Below, one piece after another: positions 36,566 through 48,081 of a stretch of DNA of 64,000 nt. Position numbers and translations under genes: made by a program. Location of the stretch: the NCBI GenBank assembly GCA_022457065.1, contig JAJGBQ010000001.1, forward strand, positions 682,001-746,000, read 5' to 3'. The stretch is from Curvularia sp. ZM96. Its lineage: Eukaryota > Ascomycota > Dothideomycetes > Pleosporales > Pleosporaceae. Numbering within the stretch: the first letter of the stretch is position 1; each line of letters begins with the position of its first letter. Under the pieces are notes generated by a model. It had not been told where the DNA came from, ran no database searches, and was given only the letters and a program-made list of their open reading frames with translations.

Positions 36566-37276
36566 TCACTCCTTCTCTAAACTCTCTCTAACATCCTCCT
36601 CGACCCTCCTATTCCTCGCATTCCTATAAATCCAACTCTCGCTCTCCCTTCCATCCCCCCACCTCGCTTTGGCCCACACCAACCCATCCTGCCCCAGCCC
36701 AAACCCCAGTCCCACCAACAACCCCATGCGTATCGTCCTCGCTGCCGTCGAGACAGGAAACTGATGCCACGCACTCCACAACCCGCCCGTCACCATGCCC
36801 GCCAGCGCCGAACTGACAAAATCCCGACTCCCACTCACCCCCCTCTCCACGCGCTTCAAATCCAACTCATCTACGCCTTCCATCTCGCCCACTGTCCGTC
36901 CCGCGCGCCATGTGCCTCGGAAGATATCCAGACTCTCTTCTACGACGAAGAAGACTGTGCTCCACGCTGCGATGTACGTGCCCTTTTTCAAGCCTTCGAC
37001 AATGCCGTAGCGCCATTTGTAGTAGTTTTTCGATTTGTGATAGAGGTACCACCCCGGGTTGGAGATGGGTAGCCGGTGTGCGTTTTCGGCGCGGAAGCGT
37101 AGCGAGGCCATGTGCCCGGCGTTGAGGGAGCCGAGGGTGAAGCCGGAGAGGAAGGAGAGGGATGTGGTGAGGAGGAGGCGCCGGTCGAAGGGCATGTCAA
37201 GGCGGGGCGTGGAGAGGGGGTGTTTTTGGGGGGTCGTGGAGGGTGGTGACGTTGATGTGGATGGCGGGGAGTCCAT
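36566..37276 (-). CDS. Conserved hypothetical membrane protein, possibly Tim17/22/23-like
   Basis: One exon, 236 residues. After a Pro/Ser/Thr-rich N-terminus of 27 residues come LLLTTSLSFLSGFTLGSLNAG, a Tyr/Lys-rich segment (YLYHKSKNYYKWRYG), a second hydrophobic stretch (TYIAAWSTVFFVVEESLD), and Gly-rich helices (SSALAGMVTGGLWSAW, MGLLVGLGFGLGQDGLVWA). The glycine-rich paired helices are reminiscent of Tim17/22/23 translocase proteins, so a mitochondrial inner-membrane location is a guess. A second in-frame ATG at residue 28 (MPFDRR) is a possible start. The gene sits head to head with the next gene, 461 bp apart. Confidence 0.72.
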   Translation of the reverse strand: MDSPPSTSTSPPSTTPQKHPLSTPRLDMPFDRRLLLTTSLSFLSGFTLGSLNAGHMASLRFRAENAHRLPISNPGWYLYHKSKNYYKWRYGIVEGLKKGTYIAAWSTVFFVVEESLDIFRGTWRAGRTVGEMEGVDELDLKRVERGVSGSRDFVSSALAGMVTGGLWSAWHQFPVSTAARTIRMGLLVGLGFGLGQDGLVWAKARWGDGRESESWIYRNARNRRVEEDVRESLEKE

Positions 37277-37737
37277 GGTGGTGTGAGATGCCCGGTGGGC
37301 GCGGGAAGTTGAGGTTGTTGTGTTTTGCGACTCAAGTGGTGAGGTGAGGTTTGCGCTGGGTGCGGAGGTGGTGCGGAGGTGCGGTTGGTTGTCGCAATTG
37401 TGCGCGGGCGGTAGAGGGGAAACGTTTGGCAGTGAGGCTAGCTGATATTTTCATTTATTGCATAAAACATGCCTTGTCGAGTCCCAGAGTGAGCGCCTCA
37501 ATCAAGTGGCTGCCTGTGACTAAAGATTGCTCTTGCGCAAAGTGAGAGTCGGAGATTGCCAAGAGTTCTGCGCATGACATCGTGTCGCGCGTTGCCCTTT
37601 GTTTCCCCGCGTGCCCCTCCGTACTCACATCCCGCCTTCACAACACCTCTCTACCACTACCCTCACCCTCATTCAAAACCACAATCTACACGCGGACCTC
37701 TCTTACACCCACGTCTTCAACCTTCACATCACACACC
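37277..37737. other. Divergent promoter region
   Basis: Between two head-to-head hypothetical genes. The right half (37600-37737) is CT-rich leader sequence. No TATA box is obvious. Confidence 0.5.
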
Positions 37738-38313
37738 ATGGCCACACCCTCCCCCCAAACATGGACTTTGCGCCTAAAATCGCACAAAACCACTGTCCTC
37801 CTCCACGTCGACCCCCTCAACACCTTCGACACAATAAAGTCCTTCCTCTTCGATGCGCTGCAGCAAACCGAGCTGCGGCACCCAGAAACAAGCCAACCCA
37901 TACCGCTTCCATCGACGCCTTCAGACATCCAGCTCGGCCGCCCCATCAACATCAACGACGCGCACGAAGGCTTTAAGCTCGGCGAGTGGGAATACAGCGA
38001 CCCTGAGGACGAAGAAGAGCAGTCTAAGGGTAAAGGAAAGGGAAAGGCAGCCGCGGTGTCTAGTGGCAAGGCTGGTACGGCGAATGTTAAGAACTGTCCC
38101 AAGGGTGCGGGGCTGAAAGATGGGTCGGTACTGGCGTTTAGGTGGGTAGGCGATGGGAACTGGGAGGGCGACGATGGTGATGAGGATGAGGTTGAGAAGG
38201 CGAGGGCAGGGAAGGTGGGGGATATGTGGGGGGTCAAGTTGGCGAGCTTTGAGGATGCGTATGGTGTGGAGAATGAGGCGGATGTGGGTGGTGGGAGGGA
38301 GTTTGAGGGTTGA
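37738..38313 (+). CDS. Conserved hypothetical acidic protein
   Basis: One exon, 191 residues from the ATG at 37738, which has a good context (CACCATGGC). The frame is open upstream to 37582, but that part reads as a CT-rich leader. The N-terminal 75 residues (WTLRLKSHKTTVLLHVDPLNTFDTI starts the pattern) look like a small beta-grasp or ubiquitin-like fold. A low-complexity Asp/Glu then Lys/Gly run follows, then VLAFRWVGDGNWEGDDGDED. I do not recognise a family. No membrane segment or signal peptide is present; probably nuclear or cytosolic. Confidence 0.65.
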   Translation: MATPSPQTWTLRLKSHKTTVLLHVDPLNTFDTIKSFLFDALQQTELRHPETSQPIPLPSTPSDIQLGRPININDAHEGFKLGEWEYSDPEDEEEQSKGKGKGKAAAVSSGKAGTANVKNCPKGAGLKDGSVLAFRWVGDGNWEGDDGDEDEVEKARAGKVGDMWGVKLASFEDAYGVENEADVGGGREFEG

Positions 38314-39679
38314 AATGGCAGATTTGCAAGGGACGTGATTATTGAACCGCAGTCTGGTAGCCAGAATGATGGCGTCTTTGGTTCTACGATGCGGGCTGGC
38401 TGTGTTCTCCTGGCTTGGCCTAAGGTATGTCGCGGTATCGAGGTGTACACGAAGCACCGGGACGAGGCAGTGGTGACGAAAAGCTCGATCAAAGTGCATG
38501 CCACGCAGGAAAGAGTGTTGGCAGGCAACTGTCCAGCGGCGAGCGAGAGCATTGCATGCACCAGAGGAAACAGTCAAGTCAACGTTATAGACTATATAAT
38601 GAGTAGAAACTATGTAGCCGTATCTGAGCCTTCAATAGAGTTCATGAGCAGGCTCAACCCCATACCCTTGCTTTGCCGTTTGCTCATAACTCGCTTAGAT
38701 CCAGCATATCTCAAGTAGGTGTGTATATATATTACAACATTGTGTATCCTTCCATCAAGCAATTACTCGACCGCCTCATTGGGTGGGCCTCTTAGCACAA
38801 ATACCAGTGGCTGGTATAGGTTCACGTTGAGCACAACTCAACTCATTGAAGAAATTCAATTAGGAACATGGGCTGCGAGCTAGGGGTGCGCTTGCCAACC
38901 GTAGAACCACTGTTCGATCCGGGGGCATGGCGTAGGGCAGCAGGGGCGCGTCGCAGTAAAATCGCTTGATATTTTTTGCCATTTTTTTCGTTTGCGCTTT
39001 TTTGTTTGCTCGCATATAGAACTAAGGATGTTTGTTGTAGCTGCTTACTTAATCCTTGGGTGCTGAGTGTACTACAGTCTAAAAGCTGCGTCCTGATAGT
39101 CGATAATAAGGGAGGAGAACTGACAATGTAAAAGATTGCAGCCAGCATAAGACATACCAAGAGCCTTGATATGCATGAATATACTAGGCCCTAGTAGATT
39201 CAGCCACAGTCAAACACACTACCCAGCTGAGCCAGTCAAGCAGTAGGTGTATGGAGATAAGCTAATCTTAACCCCAGACCTCGGATCCGACTACGCTATC
39301 GGAGAAGCAAACATGTCCGACCACCTTACTCGAGCGGTGTTAGTCGTGCATAACTACCGATAATAAGTTGCTGCTATTGGATGGAATGCGCCTATTCTCT
39401 CTTTTATGGTGGTTGCCCTGTAGCTGAGTACCAACACTGTATGACTAAACTCCGGTGCTATGCTCCGTGAGAGGGCGTCATCATAGTACACACACGCAGG
39501 CGCCTGCATACGAGTGAAATGGATTTGAGAGAGGTATATAAAGTCGGAGACGGATCAGCATCAAGTAGCAACAGCACAAAGCAGCCAATCTACCACTCTC
39601 ATAGTTGCATCTCCGACCCTCAATCCCTTTCTACACTCCAGTCTCAACTCCAAAATCACATCTCAACACCATCACCAAC
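38314..39679. other. Intergenic, upstream of the NmrA-like gene
   Basis: About 1.4 kb. No supported ORF. A GTTCGATCC run at 38913 resembles a tRNA T-loop, but no matching stems surround it. The right end holds a TATA box and leader of the next gene. Confidence 0.5.
39534..39541 (+). promoter_or_regulatory. TATA-like element for the NmrA-like gene
   Basis: TATATAAA, 146 bp upstream of the ATG at 39680, followed by a C/A-rich leader. Confidence 0.5.
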
Positions 39680-40621
39680 ATGTCCAAGCCCATCCTCGCT
39701 GTCTTCGGCGCAACAGGCAACCAAGGCTTCTCCGTCGCCTCACAGGTCCTATCCACACCCTCCCTTTCCTCCAAATACACCGTGCGCGCCCTCTCCCGCA
39801 ATACCACACACCCCAGCATGTCCCTCCTCGCCTCCCAGGGCGCCCAACTAGCCAGCGCAGACATGGACGACGCATCCACGCTCCCTTCTGCACTAAAAGA
39901 CGTCCAATATCTCTTCCTCAACACACCCACACCAACAGACTACTCCACCGCGCGCGCCGTCGAGACCCGCCAGGTAAAAACCGTCTGCAGCGCCGCTCTC
40001 GCCGCAGGCGTACGCTACATCATCTTCAGTTCCATGTCCATGCCACTAAACATAACCAACGGCGCCTTGCAACGCATCCAGCATTTCGACGTCAAAGCCG
40101 AGGCGGAGCTGTACATCCGACGCCTCCCCATTCAAAGCGCCTTCTTCGCCCCTGCATCTTTTATGCAGAATTTCTCGGGCATGATGAAGCCGCGGCCGAG
40201 CCAGGACAACGATGGAACGTATGTGCTTGCGGATGTGCTACCCGGGGATGCGCGCGTGCCGTATATCGATATCACGGATACGGGCAAATGGGTCGGAGCG
40301 ATTCTGGCAGACCCGGACAAGTACGAGGGAAAGTTTTTTGCGGCGGCAGAGGCGTTTTATACACCTGATCAGGTCGCTGAGATTATGAGTAGGGTTACGG
40401 GGAAGACGGTGAGGCATGTGCAGTTGCCGGATCAGGTGGTCAAGGGCTTCTTTCCAGAGGCAGTCAGCGAGCAGCTGTTTGAGATGTTTGCGTTGTTGAG
40501 AGACTACGGATATTATGGGGAGAACCAGGAGGAGTTGGTGAGGTGGGCGAGGGAGCAGGTGGATGGCGAAGTAACGGATTTGGAGACGTTTTTGCGGAGG
40601 ACTGAGTACAAGCTCGAGTAG
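39680..40621 (+). CDS. NmrA-like NAD(P)-binding protein
   Basis: One exon, 313 residues from the ATG at 39680; an open frame upstream to 39605 reads through the leader. The Rossmann turn GATGNQG is at residues 10-16. It is followed by a helix, TVRALSRNTTHPS, GAQLASADMDD and YLFLNTP, the order seen in atypical short-chain dehydrogenases of the NmrA/HSCARG group. The YxxxK catalytic pair of active SDRs is not evident, so the protein may be a redox sensor or a non-classical reductase acting on a small molecule. No cofactor preference is assigned. It converges on the Zn2Cys6 gene to its right, with 264 bp between the stops. Confidence 0.88.
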   Translation: MSKPILAVFGATGNQGFSVASQVLSTPSLSSKYTVRALSRNTTHPSMSLLASQGAQLASADMDDASTLPSALKDVQYLFLNTPTPTDYSTARAVETRQVKTVCSAALAAGVRYIIFSSMSMPLNITNGALQRIQHFDVKAEAELYIRRLPIQSAFFAPASFMQNFSGMMKPRPSQDNDGTYVLADVLPGDARVPYIDITDTGKWVGAILADPDKYEGKFFAAAEAFYTPDQVAEIMSRVTGKTVRHVQLPDQVVKGFFPEAVSEQLFEMFALLRDYGYYGENQEELVRWAREQVDGEVTDLETFLRRTEYKLE

Positions 40622-40885
40622 GACAGTGATCTGTAGGATCTGGAGAGCGAGCTGCGTGAAAATTCTTTTCTATTAAAATAGTATCATTCTGTTTCTTCTT
40701 AAATCCTGTCGATACGTAAATGCAAGAGTATTTTGATAAGTTTTGGTTTTCTAGACAGCTACAGCTTAGTAGTACACGCTTCCTGGTAAGAACGTTCAAG
40801 CCTGAACTCCAGTTCGCGCCATATTATTTTCTACACTCACATAACACATAACGCTCCAGGAAATCCAGCCAACCAAGACTCTGAA

Positions 40886-43800
40886 CTAGAATCCAGTATA
40901 TCCCTGCATATTTGGATCGGCTGGGTACCCCCACATTGCCATCGAATCTGGAATGAACAATGCGGACAGATCTGCGTCTGAACCAGTACCCAAGTCGAAC
41001 TGAGTAAAATCAAAGTTGATGTCGAAGGGAGCCTGCGCACCAAGACCCATTATATCGGCTGTAGGCTGTGCAGCCATGTTAGGATACCAATTGGACTGCA
41101 TGGCTTGTTGCGAATGTTGCGCATGTGCTTGCAAGGCGGCTTGAGCTTGCTGTTGGGATCGAGATTGTGCTTGAGTCTGCTGCTGCTGTTGCTGAGCAGT
41201 GTTGTTGCTGCTACCCATCGCAACCTCTGAAAGTAGATGGAGTGGTGTTTGCTTTGCAGATGACTGGCGGGTAGAAGGATTAGATGTCTGGTTCGAGTCA
41301 TGTCTAGAATCGTACTCAGCATCTGGCTGTGATTCTTTGCTCGCTCCTGCTTTGATATGTGCAAAGCGTTCCTGGAGGCGCTTGGCGACAAAGTAGAACT
41401 TGCCGTGAGGAGACTGGCAATCGCGAGAGACAATGGCGTTAAACATCGAGACCAACTGCTCTGTGTAGGCTTCAATTTGCAGGTCCTCTTTCTTGATAAT
41501 GCTTCCTACTTCGCCGCAGCTTGTCACTGATACCCACATCTTCATTAGACAAACGATGGCGTATATAGCTCGCACACCTGCATGTTGTCAGCAGTATGCC
41601 TGGTAACAAGTCAATGGCTACTTACAAAAGATGACAGGCAGGGTCAGAAGGATATCAAGCTCGATGCCTAGGATTGTATCAAGGATGCCATGTGTCGCTG
41701 TAAGGCAATCTCCGAGAGCACCAATATGGGCTGGTCCGACAGGAGCATCTTTCTTGGTTCCCGGAGTCAGCGGTGAAGTGATGGCGTCGGAAGTGTATGG
41801 CGGCTGTAGGTCAGCAGAGCCTTGATTCTGGTGCAAAGCAATTTCGTGCAGGTAGAGATTGGTCACATGTTCCCCGAGCCGTAGGGTAGCTAAAGTAGTT
41901 AGCGACTGTGTAGGGGTCGACTGCTTGCGACTTACGGTCAACATTGCCGAGACTGTTATTCTCTTCTCTAAGCCCATTAAGCTCATTTTCAAATATCTTC
42001 AAAGCATAGATGACTTTGGGATCGGAGATGGCGACTTCGACTGAAGGGTCATCCATGCAGAATTCAACAGATATCTTTTCGCCGATGTGCGCCAGCTTCA
42101 CCTGTTGGCAAAGCAGCTTGTCCGATGGGAGGGCTTCAGGCGAAGTCTCGAGAATACGGACGCTCTCAGCCATGTAGTTGGTCCAGCGGAGGAGGATCGG
42201 ACGCCGTAACACCATGGTAATGCTCATGCACAGATAGTAGCACACTAGGAATGTCCTTCTGGCTTCAACGCTGCTGGAGTCAGGATGGTACCTTTTGAAT
42301 GGGCCAACTGAAAGCTTCATAACGTTGGGCGTCGCTTTCCTCCCCAAACCCAAATCAAGAGCCATGACGGCTGCACAATTCACCATCATGTAGAAGTTAT
42401 GCTGTTCAAAGTGGAGAGGTGGACGATACCACAGCACGGCTATGTGCAATGTTTGCACAATTTCGAGCGACTTCTCTCCGTTGCGCCAGATGATATCAGC
42501 GAGCTGGTCCTTGAGGAGCTTGGTCAACTCGCGTTGGGTTTCCTGCGAGACTAGTTGCTCTGCGCTGCCGTGTGAAGACCCGGCCAGAATAGAAAGGAAC
42601 AGAAGCGGTTTCTTCTCTCGGATCTCGCGGGCCGTAGTGCCTTGAGGGAATGGCACTGCCGGAAAGTGAGGGCAGATGTCATTTACATAGCGCATAAACA
42701 CGCGCTCCGCAGCGTCGGGAGACATGAGACTGTCAATCAGGGGATTGATGTGCGAGTGGTCGGCATGGATCTTGTTCTTGCCCGTACGCTTCATTTCGGG
42801 GTGCTCTGCCAGATCTCGATGTATGGCATCCATGTCCTCGGGGATCGTCTAACATGTTAGCTCGCGGTGGTTGAAGAGTGCACCAATGTACTCACAGCGT
42901 GTCCATCGTCCACTCTCCTCCGCTTTAGGTCATGGCCCCGCTGTATGCTCTGCGCTGGGCCATATCCAGGAGGAATGTCTGGGTATCTGCCCGCGGCTGT
43001 GTTGGACCAATCATGCTCGAGGGTTCCTAGGCGGTAGGTGCCTTCGGGAGGCAGAGACGATGTCATGTTGGGGGTGCCCTCGTGATGGGGGAAGCCTCCG
43101 TGATGCCTGATGTCGGGCGCTCCGGCCTTTTGCGCGTGCAACGTCGCTGTCAACGCGTCAATCTTGCGCTCCAGCTCGGCGACTCGACTGTCTGCCTTCT
43201 TCTGGCGCTTGCGTGTTGGCGGTGTCGTGATGCATGGCCGGCCCGCTTTGGCGCATCGTCTGCACGGTAGGTCTGGTCGTTCTTGGTCGCAGCGCACCTT
43301 GAGCCCTCGACAAGAATCGCATGCTCTGGGACGCTTCAGGTCGGCGGCGGATTTGGCGGACCCTGGAGTACCGTGGACACTGTCAAAACGGTTAGCTTGG
43401 TTCTCATGCGCGAGGTGTCTTGTGTTGGTGTTTGCTGCTCAACAGCACCCACGACGCGCGTCTATGTAGGCAGCGCAGAGCAGGCGCAACCGTATGCCAA
43501 TATCTTCCGTCGCGATGCATGGTCTGCGAAAAGTAGCGTCTGATATTGTGCTGGTGGGCCCGCTCCGGAGCATCGCGCGCGGTCATGGCAGTGGATTGAG
43601 CCGGAGGTGATGACGTACCCATCATGGTCGCCTTCATCTTCGTGCTCGTCGTCGTCGTGCTCGGCTTCTGGGCCGGCGGGCGAGGTCTGCTCGAGGGTGG
43701 GATCGAGTATGGTGCCGAGCGGGGCGGACTGTGAGAGCTGCGAGAGCTGCGGGGGCTGCTGTGCCTGGGGTTGGGCGTGGTGTTGAGCGGTGGGCGAGGG

Positions 43801-43920
43801 CAGGTAGTAGGGATGTGCGGTGTTATGCTGGGGCGCAGACGCGTAGAGCTGCTGGGAGCGTGGTGGCACCGACGAGGCGCTCGCAAAGAGCCTGGGATCG
43901 ATTTGGCTCTGGTCTGCCAT
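40886..43920 (-). CDS. Zn2Cys6 transcription factor with glutamine-rich C-terminus
   Basis: Five exons on the minus strand (43920-43619, 43379-42896, 42848-41936, 41889-41626, 41577-40886) give 884 residues. The binuclear zinc cluster is CDSCRGLKVRC followed by PDLPCRRCAKAGRPC at about residues 118-147, then a basic KRQKK and a heptad linker (VAELERKIDALTATL). A fungal-specific regulatory domain follows from about 270 to 650. The C-terminal 150 residues hold QQQQQQTQAQ runs and an acidic aromatic end (FDINFDFTQFDLG), both typical of activation regions. The first 100 residues form a Pro/Gln-rich and then acidic extension. The first intron is 239 nt, longer than its neighbours. The start could also be 43926. 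Confidence 0.88.
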
Positions 43921-44270
43921 TTGCATTACACTTGCATTGGACGTCTGTTTCGAGGTCGGCGTCGGTGGTCGTATAGCACCCGAACTTCCGTGGTGGATTG
44001 CGCCGCGGAAAAGGCTGAGGTAGGAGAAGCCAGTGCGCGCGCGCTAGCCTGCTTTCGGCCGGTCTCGCGGACAACGAAAACTCGGTGCGAGAGACGTGGG
44101 TGAGCAAGAGAGCGAGATGGCTCGAGGGAGTGAATTGGCGAGAGCCGGGTGAGGACGCCACGAGAAGAGAACATTGCTGATCATTTCGTCATTATCGGGA
44201 GCTAGCTAGAGGGTTGCAACACAGCAACTTGCAAAGTCATTATACATAGAAAAGCTTCATACTCATCCCC
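43921..44270. other. Intergenic, promoter of the Zn2Cys6 gene
   Basis: Separates the regulator start from the cnxG stop, both on the minus strand. Overlapping short ORFs only. It contains a GCGCGCGCGCTAGC run near 44035. Confidence 0.5.
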
Positions 44271-44552
44271 TCATCCCGAGCTGACGGGTGGGATAACGGC
44301 AACCTCATCGCCCTCGCTGATCTGCTGGTCGGCATCCTCCTCACTAATGTCTACATACTCCATGTTGATCGTCAGCGCACAGCTGCTCAACACCTTCTCC
44401 TTGATACCTGGATACCTCTCCTCGAGCAAAGCAAACAGATTGCTGGCCTGGACTGGCGCAGCGAGATGCTCACTCGTCTTGCCCGTAAAGGTCGAGGCCG
44501 CAGCAAAGTAGAGTATCGAGAAGTGGCCCGCAGGTGCTTTGCCAGGTGCCAT
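44271..44552 (-). CDS. cnxG: Molybdopterin synthase small subunit (MoaD/MOCS2A type)
   Basis: One exon, 93 residues, close to the usual size. It has the ubiquitin-like beta-grasp pattern: FSILYFAAASTFTGK at the start, LFALLEERYPGI in the helix, ALTINMEYVD in the middle strand, and EGDEVAVIPPVSSG at the end. The C-terminal glycine of this protein is adenylated, receives sulfur as a thiocarboxylate and donates it to precursor Z to make molybdopterin for nitrate reductase and other molybdoenzymes. The terminus reads Ser-Gly and not the family Gly-Gly. It is divergent from DSS1, 351 bp away. Confidence 0.9.
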   Translation of the reverse strand: MAPGKAPAGHFSILYFAAASTFTGKTSEHLAAPVQASNLFALLEERYPGIKEKVLSSCALTINMEYVDISEEDADQQISEGDEVAVIPPVSSG

Positions 44553-44903
44553 GATGTCTAGCCAATCGTGTTAGGACTCGGTTGGAACAGCTTGGGATGA
44601 AACCATGAGACTGGACAGGTTCTATCAGGAATAAAATGTTCCGCAGTCTGCCGCCGAAGCGGCAGTCGGATAATACATGCTATAATTTTTGATACATCAT
44701 AGAAAAGGCGGGCTGGGAGGAACAAGGAAATCATGCATACCTTTGGTGTTGAGTGTGTGGAAGAGAAGAAGATGCGGGCGCAGGAAGCAGCATGTGAGTT
44801 CGCGCGGCGATTTAGCGTCGGCGCACAGGCCTCTGGTAGAGCGCGCCTCCGCCGCATTTTTGGCAGCGACTGACGACATGATTCTACTACCACTCGCCTC
44901 AGA
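44553..44903. promoter_or_regulatory. Bidirectional promoter region of cnxG and DSS1
   Basis: 351 bp between two divergent starts. It holds only short overlapping ORFs. No TATA box is visible, in line with housekeeping genes. Confidence 0.5.
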
Positions 44904-47900
44904 ATGTATCCTCGTCTGCAGTGGGCGACCAGCGACGTCTGCTTGCGGTGTCAATGGCGCCTTATCAACCAGAGGGGAAGTATTCCTCGACTAAACTCAC
45001 GTCGTGGAATTTCTTCCTCAAAAGTTTCGCAAGAATCTCGGAGAACGCTGCATGCCGCCGCAAGTGTATGTAGCCCTGTCCACTTCTACAAGAAAGCCAC
45101 TTTCTAATCCAAAACAGCGCTCACAACTATCTCCCACCCCCGAAACCTCTTCAGAAACCTTCAACCCCATCCTTGTTCCTCGCCCGCAAAACACTGCCAT
45201 CCGAGACCACCTCGCGAAGTGGCAAGACCTCTACGGAGCACCGTCAGAAGAAACCCTGACAGCATTCCAGAACTACCATGATCGAGACAATGTTCAGAAT
45301 ATTCTCTCCAAACTATCGTCTTCATACAAGTCGGACGAGGATGTGACGACAAGTGAGAGGGACGGTATGGAAGAAGACGAAGACGACGATCTGATAACCA
45401 TTGGTCTTTTCTTGAAACCTGGTGACGTCGTAGAGTTATCCCAGCCTGGCCGCGAGCCAGTGCTTGCTGTCTTTGTTCAACAGCTAGACAGCAATAGTCA
45501 GTTCTTCTCGGTCAATGGTAGATGGACACACTTGGCCCTCAGAAAGATCACCTTTGCGATACAGGGCTGTATCGACCCTGCGCTCGTTGCGCCGCTTGTA
45601 CCATTTCTGCCGACGGATCCGACAAAAGCCAATCCCAAGGGTGAAGTCCATGTTCCTAGGGACCTCGCCTCTCCTATTATAGCCGCTCTCGAGGAAATGA
45701 CATATGAAGCCGAGCGCATCTACCGCATGAACGCACCCATTCTCGATACCGCGTACACGGTCCTGGCCGACGGGAAGCGGACGCGTATGATGACATTGAC
45801 TCAAATCGCTAAGAAATTGCTTGCACCCAATGATTCAGCATGGCGGCCTTCATCAGCTGCGCTCCTAGCTGTACGCAAAGCGCTGAATCACAATGAATAC
45901 CGTTTTCGTTCCGATTCTCGCAGCCACAGGTTGACCAATGTTTTCGCTATTCGGCCAAAGTCGGATGTTCAGACTGTTGAAACTGTGCACGAATGGATCC
46001 GCGAGTACCGAGAATATCTGGCTTTGACCGTGGACAAGCCGCGCGATACCGTGCGACCATCTACAAAAGGCGCGGTCTATATCAAAGGGTTCCTTGAAAA
46101 GGCACGACGACTGATAAAAACTAGTCGAAAATACCGTGCGCCTGAATACGGTGGTGTAGGACCGAGTACAGTCTCAAAAAAGGCTCAATCTACTAAGAAA
46201 ATCAAATGGGACGAGTCTTTTACTAGTTCCGATCAGCAGATCATAAATTTCCTACAAGCATGGGCACTCACCGATCAGTTTCAAGGTATGGCTGGTCTTC
46301 ATGCTGCGTGTGTTGGTCTGATCTTTGCGGCCGAATGCTACGAGCCTGGGCTGGTTCGAGATGAGGGAACTTCCGACGAAAGCCTAAACACCATCAGGCG
46401 TGCAACCGGTTTGCTGTTCTTGCAAGAGATTGGTGTCATTTCACCACATGAAAACCGCGCTCTATACGACGAGCAACTGATGCTTCCTACTGTACGCCTT
46501 TCGCGAAACTTGGAGCTGCTCAACACAAAGGCAGAGCTTACGCGAAGGAATCCCGACTTTCGAGATTCAATGGCAGATCTACGTCGCGACTGGGGTTCGA
46601 CAACAGTGTACTGCATAGACGACGCGGGAGCTAACGAGATTGACGATGGCATCTCCATTGAGCGAGTCAAGCACTCAGACAATGAGTTTTGGATTCATGT
46701 CCATGTGGCCAATCCGACAGCTTTTTTTGATAAAAGCCATACGCTTTCTGGACTCGCGGCGCATATCACAGAGACAGTATATACGCCGGAGCGCTCTTAC
46801 CCTATGCTCCCGACCTGGGCGGCCCAGGGGTATTTTAGTCTCGACCGTGATCGCCCTGCCATCACTTTCAGTTCCCGTATTAACAAAGCTGGGAGCGTGC
46901 TCGAGACAAAGATCCAGCACGGCATCATCCGAAACACTATCAGTGTTACACCTTCTCAGCTGGCTATCCTTCTGGGTGACGACAGCATTCCGAGCAGGCA
47001 ACACTTCGTTGTTGGCGGAGAAGTGCCGGAGGGCGACGAACGACCACCTCCGAAACTATCCCCCAGTCAGATGGACGAGCTCCGTGACATGTACACCGCA
47101 GCACAAGCTTTATGGAAAGTGCGAAAAGCGGCCGGCGCTGCCCGATTCAGTCTAAACAACTTGAGTGTCCAGGTCTACGAAAGCCCTACTGAGTCTGGTT
47201 TGACTTGGCAGCCGCCTTCAATCGAACGAGCTCGTTTCATTCAGACAGATCCAATTATCGCGTTCACTAACACCACGCCGAAAGAGATCATGCCGGCCAA
47301 TATTGGACCAAGAAACATCGTCGAGGAGATGATGATGCTTGCCGGACAAACAGCGGCGCAGTGGTGTACTGAGCGAAATATACCTGTCTTATACAGAGGC
47401 ACTGTCGATCCACCATCTCACGGGGACCTGTCTGCAGTGGAGCTCAGAAAGCTTGTAGACGCCCACTATGAGAAGCATGGACAAATACCTGAACATCTTG
47501 CTACACGATATATGCGGGCTATGGGTAGAGTAATCGCACATTCCTCTCCATTGGCACACAAAATCATTGGAGTGCCTGGCTATGTAAAGGTCACCAGTCC
47601 CCTCCGCCGTTTCAGCGACATGATCGCGCATTGGCAGATAGAGGCGGCCGTGCGCTACGAAGCGCGAACCGGAAAACGCTTCAATGCGGCTGATGGTATT
47701 GCTTCCTCACGAGTATTACCGTTCTCTCCTCAGCAGCTGCAGGAATCAATCGTCACTCTTACGCCTCGAGAGCGGATCATCGCCACAGCCAAAAGAGACT
47801 CTACACTTTTCTGGGCTTCGCTGGCATTCCTTCGTGCTTTCAAATACAAGGAAGCTCCCCTTCCCGAAGTCTTCACATTTCAGGTTCGACAGGTTCGAGG

Positions 47901-48081
47901 AGGCCGAGATTCAATTGGTTACTTGGGTGGATATGGATTTGTGGCGACCATGCTGCAGTATGAGGATGTCCAGGAGGGCGACGAGTGGGAGGTAGTGATG
48001 GAGAGGGTAGACATGTTTGCCAAATGTGTCTTTGTGAGGCCGGTTCGCCTTTTGCGTCGCAATGACGACGCCATTGTTTGA
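44904..48081 (+). CDS. DSS1: Mitochondrial RNB exoribonuclease (Dss1/CYT-4 type)
   Basis: Exons 44904-45065 and 45118-48081 give 1041 residues. The 52-nt intron has a GTATGT donor, a CTAAT branch site and a CAG acceptor in phase 0; it joins a mitochondrial presequence (CLRCQWRLINQRG, then RRGISSS) to the long downstream frame. The RNB catalytic domain begins near residue 550 with CIDDAGANEIDDGISIE, which carries the metal-binding aspartates, and goes on through YPMLPTWAAQGYFSLD and VTSPLRRFSDMIAHWQ. The enzyme degrades RNA 3' to 5' in the mitochondrial degradosome with the Suv3 helicase and takes part in intron and tRNA processing. The long frame has no upstream ATG giving a presequence, which supports the spliced model. 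Confidence 0.93.

Noticed and set aside
38905..38930. tRNA-like T-loop word GTTCGATCC
   Set aside because: No T-stem pairing, anticodon arm or acceptor stem could be folded around it.
45004..45117. Unspliced 5' part of the long DSS1 frame
   Set aside because: It has no ATG start and no presequence, while the exon at 44904-45065 with a phase-0 GTATGT...CAG intron supplies both.
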